The position numbers were made by a program, and so were the translations under genes. A stretch of DNA of 64,000 nucleotides, from contig QEOQ01000180.1 of assembly GCA_010279815.1 (NCBI GenBank), positions 667,770-731,769 on the forward strand, given 5' to 3'. The notes beneath the pieces are model-generated. The model did not search any database. It was not told the origin of the DNA and saw only the letters and a list, made by a program, of their open reading frames with translations. The stretch is from Brachionus plicatilis (lineage: Eukaryota > Rotifera > Eurotatoria > Ploima > Brachionidae). This document shows, piece by piece, positions 57,601-64,000 of the stretch. The first letter of the stretch is position 1. The number at the start of each line of letters is the position of its first letter.

Positions 57601-59635
57601 TTATATATATTAATGGTAGACTTATTAATAAAAATGGAAGGTAAATGTAAGGATCTAAAAAAAATTAAGGTAGAGCAGAATTTTAATAATATATTTTTTT
57701 CTTAAAATTTCTTTAGAAGATAACCCAATTTTTTTAGATACTAACAAAAATTAAAAATTGAAGTCGAAAATTTTCATTGATATAAAAAATTAATTACATT
57801 TTTTATTAATTACTGTTCATTGATGCCAATTGAATGTTAATATTTGCAAAATCTCACAATTTTTTTTAATGAAACACTGATATTAGTAAATTATAATTTT
57901 AGAGAATTTCGACTTAATAAAATTCAACTTGACGCCTCGTTGCTTGCAATCATTTGATTTATAGACATTATCTTTTATGAATAACTGAGGGAAATAAACC
58001 CTAATCTATTATAATATGTTCTAGATTTTTATTTGAAATAATTTTGTTGTTTCTTCTTAAACTTGATATATCATCACTTTTGAATAGGTCTTTGAGATGA
58101 AATCAAATTTATAATTTTTTTTCCTAAATTTTAGCATAAAATATTAATTTCTCGAAATTCTTTTTTTTTTTAATTCAACATTAAATGCTGATAGACCGCA
58201 CTATGTGAAAAACAGATTAGATTTTTGATTCAGACTTAATTGTTTGGCTTGATGTTTATTTAGCATTTGAACAAAATTTAATTTCTATTTTATTTTTAAT
58301 CTGAAAGAAACAAAAAATAAATAATTTCTTTAGTATTTATTTATTTTTTGAAATTTACAAGCATTTGTTTTTAATCTTTGCTTAATAAAATGTCTACTTA
58401 AATTAATCAAGTAGATGTAAAAACATTTAATTTCAATTCAACAATTAAATCACGAGGGAAATATTAAAAAATTGAGAAACAAATCTTCAACCAAATGCAG
58501 CATTTTCTTAAGTATTTAATTAATCTGAAGATTTTAATTCAAAAATATTTAAAAATAAAAAGGAAATCCCAGCAAGCTTTTTTTTTTGAATTTTTTATTT
58601 CAATTCAATTAGAAAAAAAAATTCCAAATTGAATTTAATTTACTCTGACAACTCGAGTGGAAAATCTATCTTCCATTTAAAATAAATATTTGCTCATTCT
58701 AATCAAACCGTGCCTAATTAGGAATACTTTTTTCCTTGGCAATAAACACCATGTTAAGCTTCGTTTATTCGTTCTGCCTATTTGCAAATAGAAAATCAAC
58801 TCAATTTTTTTCAATACCCAAAATAAAAAATTTTTCCACTAATTTTAAATTAAATAATATTTTTGAAAAAAAAAAAAAACTAAAAAAAAAAAAAATCTTA
58901 CCTAATGGAATTGCTATTTGGCGATTTTTTTGCATTAATTAAATTATCTTTTTCATTTTGATCACCGATCGAATGTTTATTAGAGGGCTTTTTGGACACC
59001 ACGTGACTGTACCGTTTAATAAGCGGCTTAATTTGGGTCATTTCCTTAAAAGAGACAACTAGATTAGTTTAATTGAACAGGCATGGTGAGAGTGGCGAGC
59101 GTACATCGAATATTTTTTCCAAATCATAAATTTCATAGTTGATACTGCGGGTGGAAGTGGTGGATGTGGGAGCAGATTTTTTCTGGTTCGTCTTGAGTGG
59201 GGACGGTTCTTTGGCCGAGTGTTGAGTGAAATTGGTGCTGGATGGAGGCCGCTTGGTGTTGCTCGGGTGAGAAGTGGGCAGCGGTGGTGTGATGGACTTG
59301 GGCTTGTGAATGCTGTTGAAAGGGTGGCGGGTCTGGCTGGGGTTGCGGGCCGCCGAGCTGCTGTCGGAGAACATGCGGCGCGCCATCGTCGACAAAGAGT
59401 CCGTGCTCGGAACCTCCTTTTTGTACGGCTCCGGAAACTTGTTTGTGTGCTTGTCGAGTTGGGTGGTGTCTTGGTTCATGATACAAAACTGGGAAATTCC
59501 CTGGGTGATGTCCGCGTACGGGTTGGGCCGGTAGAGGGCGCCAAAGGGGGGAGTACAGTTGGTGCGTTGTCCATTTCGGTGGTTAGCGTGCAGTGGGTTG
59601 CCTGTTGACGTGCTGGTGTTGGCTGTACTAGTCAT
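48677..59635 (-). CDS. AFF/lilli: AF4/FMR2 family protein (lilliputian/AFF homologue)
   Basis: Nuclear scaffold of the super elongation complex, linking P-TEFb and ELL to RNA polymerase II (known for the family). Exons: 59635-59105, 59044-58902, 55092-52318, 52131-51910, 51850-51782, 49294-48843, 48795-48677; 1436 residues. The N-terminal homology region shows F-P-E-P-Y-K-K-E...L-S-T-M-A-R-R-M-F and, across the first splice, L-E-K-I-F-D-E-M-T. Exon 3 encodes the Ser/Asp/Glu-rich transactivation region (about residues 310-362), a long charged Trp-Lys-Gly repeat (about 649-775) and basic RS/KR tracts. Exons 4-7 encode the C-terminal homology domain (I-C-Y-M-E-A-V-C-Y-F, T-Y-E-L-L-R-Y, W-M-E-A-F...D-V-K-Y-L-S-G-D-F). 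The ATG at 59635 follows an in-frame stop. The family's usual R-R-K-E-R-E-R-R N-terminal motif is not seen, so an earlier exon is possible. Confidence 0.92.
49295..51781 (-). other. Intron 5 of the AF4/FMR2 homologue
   Basis: 2.5 kb, GT at 51781 to AG at 49295 (minus strand). Apart from the hAT-type MITE it is AT-rich with nothing identifiable. Confidence 0.7.
49804..49928. mobile_element. hAT-type palindromic MITE, copy 2
   Basis: A 125-bp foldback element in the large intron (51781-49295) of the AF4/FMR2 gene. Termini are CCGAGTTGTTTAAAAGTCAC and the near complement ending CAACTCTG, flanked by a perfect 8-bp duplication CTTATAAG (49796-49803, 49929-49936). It shares about 40 bp of each arm with the copy at 12788-12893. 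Confidence 0.85.
52139..52316 (-). repeat. AT-rich tandem repeat filling AF4/FMR2 intron 3
   Basis: Imperfect ~30-bp units of the type AAAAAAAATAAAAATTTT + AAAATATC fill nearly the whole 185-nt intron between exons 3 and 4. Confidence 0.7.
53440..53830 (-). repeat. Polypurine coding repeat (EGKEWKDGK type) in AF4/FMR2 exon 3
   Basis: About 390 bp of tandem units encoding variants of E-G-K-E-W-K-D-G-K-D-G-K, grading at the C-terminal side into E-V-K-E-L-K and E-E-V-E-E-V. The coding strand is almost entirely purine. The reading frame is intact through every unit, so the repeat is maintained as protein. Confidence 0.9.
55405..55690. repeat. Imperfect long inverted repeat
   Basis: The left arm contains CTTAAGTTCTGAAGGAAC and AGCAACTGATACATC. 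The right arm carries GATGTATCAGTTGTTAC and GTTCTTCAGAATTTAAGC, the complement in reverse order. It is probably a decayed foldback element inside intron 2. Confidence 0.55.
56536..56591. mobile_element. hAT-type MITE, single-arm remnant
   Basis: One arm of the family seen at 12788 and 49804: GTCCAAGTCCGGACTAAGAC to TTTTTAAACAGCTCTG. The opposite arm and target duplication are not visible. Confidence 0.6.
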
Positions 59636-61313
59636 CAAGGAAAGTTTAGTTCAAAGCATCAACATACAAAAAAACGAAAAATTTTTAGACAAAAAGTTCC
59701 TTTAGATTGCCTCAGTTTTTGTTCCGATCTAACTCTTAAATCTAAAATTTCTGAGCAAATATTTAGCACCAGCTTGGCCACGATTTTCCCTGCAATTAAT
59801 TTAATTCAAAAAATGCTTCGAAATATCAAGCGCGCACATACACGCATTAGCATTTGGAGAACAAGCTTTACAATGCTTTTTGTTTTTCAAACTTTTGTTT
59901 TCATTTGAATTAAACTTAAGCGGAAAGACTCGGCTTGTTTGCGCGAGCTTGGCCGCCAAGATCTTGTAAGATCTTGTAAGATCTTGGCGGGTTTTGAGGC
60001 AAATGCCTCTTGGTAAATTGGAATTTTAATTTCTATTTTGGGCCACAAAGGTTTTCTAAAATATTTTTAATTTCAGGCGTGTTCGATTCAAAGCAGACAA
60101 GCCAGATATTAGGGCCCAGCCACTGATGGTCGACCCAGACTTGGCAAATAAAAGCCTAAGAAATCAAATAAATTCAAATAAAAAAAATATTTAAAAAAAA
60201 AAAAAAAAAAAAAAGAAAAATCTCGTATCACACAACAACCATCAACAATAAACATTTATTAACATATAATGATGATTATAAAATTAAATATATTATTATA
60301 ATTATAAAGCGCAGTGCCTTATTTAGAATTTTTCAAAACGAGACCAATATGCACCAAGTCTAGGCCCGCTTTGAACCACTCGGTCTAGTATTTTTTTAAA
60401 TCCCAAGTTTTAACATTTTGACAAATAAAAAATAAAATTAAAATATTTTCTCTTTTATCTTTCTACTTGGTTCATCGCGAACAAAATTAAAATTAGCCCA
60501 AATTTTTTTTTTTTTTTTAAAGCTAACAATTAGAATAACTCAAACTATCTACAAAATTGTAAGATATTATGTAATTGTGAACACAATCGAAGCTTATTTA
60601 AACTAGTGTTTAATATTTTCTTTTTGTCTTTGGCTCATTTTTATTCTCGATTTAATTTGTCACCTGAAATTACTTATATTCACACCGGACACCAAAGACT
60701 CAGTCCGAGTAGAGAAAAAAAAAAAATTTTTTTTTCATTTTTTTCATTTTTTCTCAGCACTATTTGATTGAAAATGAAAATCTTTAAGATAAACTAAAAA
60801 TTTGAGAGAAAAAAAGTTGAAAATTGAGAATTTGAAAGAGAAAAAAAAGTTGAAAATTTAAAAAATTCGCTAAATGCATTGCTTTGTGTGGAGCGGTGAC
60901 AGAAGAGAACAATTTTAAAATTGTATTTTCGGCGAAAAAATAATTTTAGGTATTTGCTCGTTATAGAGCGACAAAATCCTATTAAAATGCGTAAAATAAA
61001 ACAAAATAAATTTTCTAAAAAATATTTACACACACACAAATACACACACACGTATTCTCAAAGCTAAGATAGAAAATAAAACATAATGAATGTTTCGAGA
61101 AAAAATTCAAAAATTGGCCAAAATAATTTGCTGGCTGATGAGCCTCAGCAACTGAATGAATCCCGGATGGTTCAATCAACTAGCTAAAATTGCGTCACTA
61201 CTTTTACGCAATTTTCTTCAGCACTCAGACTGTTATAAATACGAAATTATTAAATTACATTTAAAGTTTTAATTTACCTCAAATTTGCACTAGCCTGAGC
61301 CAAAATTGTTTAC
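59636..61313. other. Upstream region of the AF4/FMR2 homologue
   Basis: The first ~400 bases are less AT-rich and likely hold the 5' UTR and promoter. A 20-plus A run is at 60192-60214. A 33-codon plus-strand frame (61086-61187, M-N-V-S-R-K-N-S) has balanced composition but no support beyond that. Confidence 0.4.
59953..59990. promoter_or_regulatory. Triple AAGATCTTGT repeat in the AF4/FMR2 upstream region
   Basis: Three 10-bp-spaced copies of the palindrome AAGATCTT are framed by CCGCC and GGCGG, making a 38-bp imperfect palindrome about 320-355 bases upstream of the ATG. Helical-turn spacing suggests a multi-site protein-binding element (inference). Confidence 0.4.
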
Positions 61314-61396
61314 CTTTTTCTCTTACTAAGTCAACGGAACCGAGTGTGTCACCACGTCGATCATCTAAGGCCACAATCTGCTCAATATTTGTGCAC
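61314..61396 (-). CDS. Candidate internal exon of an unknown gene
   Basis: The minus strand has an acceptor-like CTCTAG followed by 27 open codons (C-T-N-I-E-Q-I-V-A-L-D-D-R-R-G-D-T-L-G, then S-V-D-L-V-R-E-K) and a GTAAAC donor. Base composition is coding-like against a very AT-rich background. I do not recognise the sequence and found no partner exon. It could be an alternative upstream exon of the AF4/FMR2 gene or another gene continuing past the window. Confidence 0.25.
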
Positions 61397-64000
61397 CTAG
61401 AGCTATAAATAGCAACTTAGACTCACAAAGTTTTTGACGCTAAAAATTTTGAATTAAATTGAAATGAAAAAAAAAAAATGTTGAAAATAATTGAAAATCA
61501 AATTTAGAAAATGATAATTTTTATGAAGTAAAAAAAATTAAATGTAAAAAATTCTTTCCAAACTCGATTAAATGTTCTGAACTGCTCTCTTTTTTTTGTT
61601 AAAGAAAATTATTTTTCGATTCAAATTGCATTTAGATATGCTAGCCTATTTAGAAGTCTTGTTTAGAATAAACTTTGCTAAACAACTTTTATTAATCAAT
61701 ATTCATCGCCATTTATCTATATTCAAAAAGCGAGAATTCAAATTAGAAAATTAAATTCTAAAATAGAAAATTTGTTCAATTAACTAATTATTTTATTTAT
61801 TTTCATTGGCAAAATTAGTCTATTTTTGTTCTTTTTCTATTTAAATAAAAAACACTGTATCCTAGTGCCCTATGCTAAATCCTTATTGATCTCGAACGCA
61901 TTTAGGCAAAATAATTTATTGAGATTTTGATTATTCAGATGACGATGAGAGACAAAGTCTGATAGAAAGCGTGTTTGTGAATGTGACACGATGACTAATA
62001 GCAAGAAATTGGACTCTTAATTTAGATCAAATATGGACTCATACGAATAATTAATATACTTTAATATATTTTCTATTGAACACAAAAATTTNNNNNNNNN
62101 NNNNNNNNNNNNNNNNNNNNNNNNNNNNNNNNNNNNNNNNNNNNNNNNNNNNNNNNNNNNNNNNNNNNNNNNNNNNNNNNNNNNNNNNNNNNNNNNNNNN
62201 NNNNNNNNNNNNNNNAATAAATTAAATTTTTGTTTTGCTTAGAAGAAAAAAAAAAGAGATGATAGATTGAAACGAAACTAATTGACAAGAATTCAAGTAA
62301 TATATATTTTTTTTATTTGCAACCTAATTTCATAATAAATTGAAATCGAAAATTTTTGTCTCCCTTCATGCTAGCACTTTTTTTCTTCTTCTAAATGCTT
62401 GAATTCAAATTTGCTTAATCTGACTGTCAAACTCTTTCTGGCCGAGTGGAACCACCTCTAAAACATTCGACTTAAATTTCATCCCTGCCTAATCCTGGTG
62501 AAAAATGACGCCATTCCCAACTTAATTTTGAAATTATCTATTAGATAACCTTTTCGGAGGTTATGAACAAGTAATTTGATTCCAAAGCGATTAAAAGCTT
62601 GGCTTGAAAATCTTGTTCAAATACCATTCTAGAGCTTAGATAGCTTTGTGGCTCAGCACTCTACCTTTATATGAACATAACTTAAACGCAAGAAAATACG
62701 ATTGTGCAGCTGCTTGGTAGGAAATTGACATTTTTGCCTCCATACCTGTGTCACACAGACTCCAGGCTTCCGACTCGAGCTAAACTAATATTCAACAAAT
62801 TGCTCTCAATCGGCCATATATTGGCATTGCATAAGCTAAAAAGAGACTCGCGAAAATTTCTTTATTTATAAAAAAATAAAATTATATATATTATGAATGC
62901 GTACAATACTAATTCGGTCAATCCATTTTTGGCTTTAATTTTAAACTTTATTAAAAGCTCAACTAAAATTCTTGACTTGTGTTCTACATTTAGCAAAATC
63001 ATGATTTTTTCTTATGATTACGATTTAAAACAATCAAATTATAAAGTATAACTTTCAATCTTTTGGAAGAAATTCATGATAAATTATGAACACACAAAAT
63101 GCACGTAGAAATAAAATTTAGATAAAAGTTATCATTAGTTTGAGATGTTTTCAAGTTGGATAATTAACAAATTAAATTTTTATTTTGGCTGCTTAAAACA
63201 ACTAGAAAGTTGGAAAATTTTGGCTGAGAATTGAGATGCCCTGCGCTAAGTCAAATGGACCCCGCGAGCCCAAAATGAACCCTTGAAATTCATTTTGCAA
63301 AATGTTGACTCTTTTTGTTTTTTTAGCTAGAGTTTTAAAAATGATATCATTTAAATCTTTAATTCAATCGACGAGAATTTAATTAGATTTTTGATAGACG
63401 AAAAATTGGGTCTCGTAAATCCTCGAGCTACCCAAAAAATAAAAAAAAAAAAATGCTCTCTATTTACCATAGTTTTCTGAGCTAAAAGAAAAGCTATTTT
63501 AATGATGTTTTTCAAATATGTTAGCCTAATTTTAATTTTCTTATCCAAAATTATACAAAAATCTATAAAAAGCCTCTGATTTGAATCGGAAACGAGGCTT
63601 TAAATGATCACTCTTAAAGTCAAATAATCGGAAATTCCTCTAGTTTAAAATCAAGCCGAATAAATGCATTTATTTACCATTTACTTAAAGTATTTAGACA
63701 TATGTTGGAAAAATAGATTTTTGAGCAAAAAGTGAAATTTAAGCAGAAACTTAAAATCTAACATTTCAACATAATAAATTAAATATCTTATCAAATTTGA
63801 GTTTGGGTTTAAAATTTGTAAAATTACCGAAATTTAAAAAAAATTTTCCTCATGTTGAAAAGATGAATAATTGCTGATAATTTTATTTGCGAGTATTTAT
63901 TTAGTCACAGTTTTATTTCTAATAGAAAACAGTGAAATAATCGATTTGAACCTAAATCTTTGATTTTTCAGCTATCAAAAAGAATCAAAAATAATAAAAT
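61397..64000. other. Unassigned sequence at the window end
   Basis: Contains the assembly gap and scattered less AT-rich patches (62400-62500, 62650-62830, 63240-63290) without convincing open frames. One patch, CTCGAGTCGGAAGCCTGG near 62780 (minus strand), is bounded by splice-like TTTAG and GTATGG and could be a 5' UTR exon. Confidence 0.35.
62092..62215. other. Assembly gap (124 N)
   Basis: A run of N bases. The translated frame across it is meaningless. Confidence 0.99.

Larger units (their letters stand above)
55093..58901 (-). other. Intron 2 of the AF4/FMR2 homologue
   Basis: 3.8 kb, GT 58901 to AG 55093 on the minus strand. It contains an imperfect inverted repeat (55405-55690), a partial hAT-MITE arm (56536-56591) and a possible LINE tail near 58290. 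No additional coding exon was recognised. Confidence 0.7.

Noticed and set aside
59133..59608. Frames of 74-129 codons overlapping AF4/FMR2 exon 1
   Set aside because: Less AT-rich DNA opens all frames by chance; only the one joining to E-M-T at 59044 has family motifs.
62073..62288. Frame running through the N gap
   Set aside because: Artefact of translating unknown bases.
1..64000. CRISPR arrays, bacterial operons, ribosome binding sites, phage genes
   Set aside because: Nothing of the kind is present. Introns and gene families show this is animal nuclear DNA.

Overview
The window is a metazoan nuclear contig: strongly AT-rich, with genes cut by many short GT-AG introns (often 45-75 nt) and animal-specific families (a TASK-type K2P potassium channel, a NIPA magnesium transporter, an AF4/FMR2-lilliputian protein, a GH18 chitinase with peritrophin-A domains, a NIDO-AMOP-vWD surface protein). 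Chitin-binding domains, tiny introns and base composition suggest a small protostome. A monogonont rotifer such as Brachionus is my best guess, but this is inference only.

Layout. 1-420 (-): C2H2 zinc-finger gene, cut by the window edge. 0.4-9.7 kb: transposon graveyard with a SWIM/MULE-like coding remnant split by a Merlin-type element (8-bp target duplication, 112-bp inverted repeats), a Tc1/mariner remnant and a Mutator-like element (11-bp target duplication). 9.7-15.7 kb (+): 15-exon gamma-glutamyltransferase whose 3.5-kb ninth intron has absorbed a LINE, a hAT-type MITE and a mariner-type foldback MITE. 16.8-21.8 kb (+): TASK-like K2P channel. 23.8-27.6 kb (-): NIPA-like Mg2+ transporter. 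28.7-31.9 kb (-): secreted chitinase with three chitin-binding domains; an inverted copy of its signal-peptide exon lies about 0.9 kb upstream. 33.4-34.1 kb: LINE fragment. 35.4-36.4 kb and 38.2-38.9 kb (+): two genes I do not recognise. 41.1-44.2 kb (-): intronless 1007-residue mesh/SUSD2-like protein. 45.0-45.7 kb: 60-bp minisatellite with an inverted copy. 46.0-46.1 kb (-): possible 42-residue secreted peptide. 48.7-59.6 kb (-): AF4/FMR2 (lilliputian) homologue. 59.6-64 kb: its upstream region, with a weak candidate exon and a 124-base assembly gap.

The genes look like independent housekeeping, signalling, structural and regulatory genes, not a cluster with a shared task. Exon chains were built by hand from splice consensus, reading-frame continuity and family conservation; all seven complete multi-exon models give an uninterrupted frame whose total length is a multiple of three. 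I found no convincing new multi-gene system. The most interesting material is the nested transposon biology, two micro-exons (9 and 13 nt), the polypurine Trp-Lys-Gly repeat inside the AF4 homologue, and the partial inverted or downstream copies of two genes.
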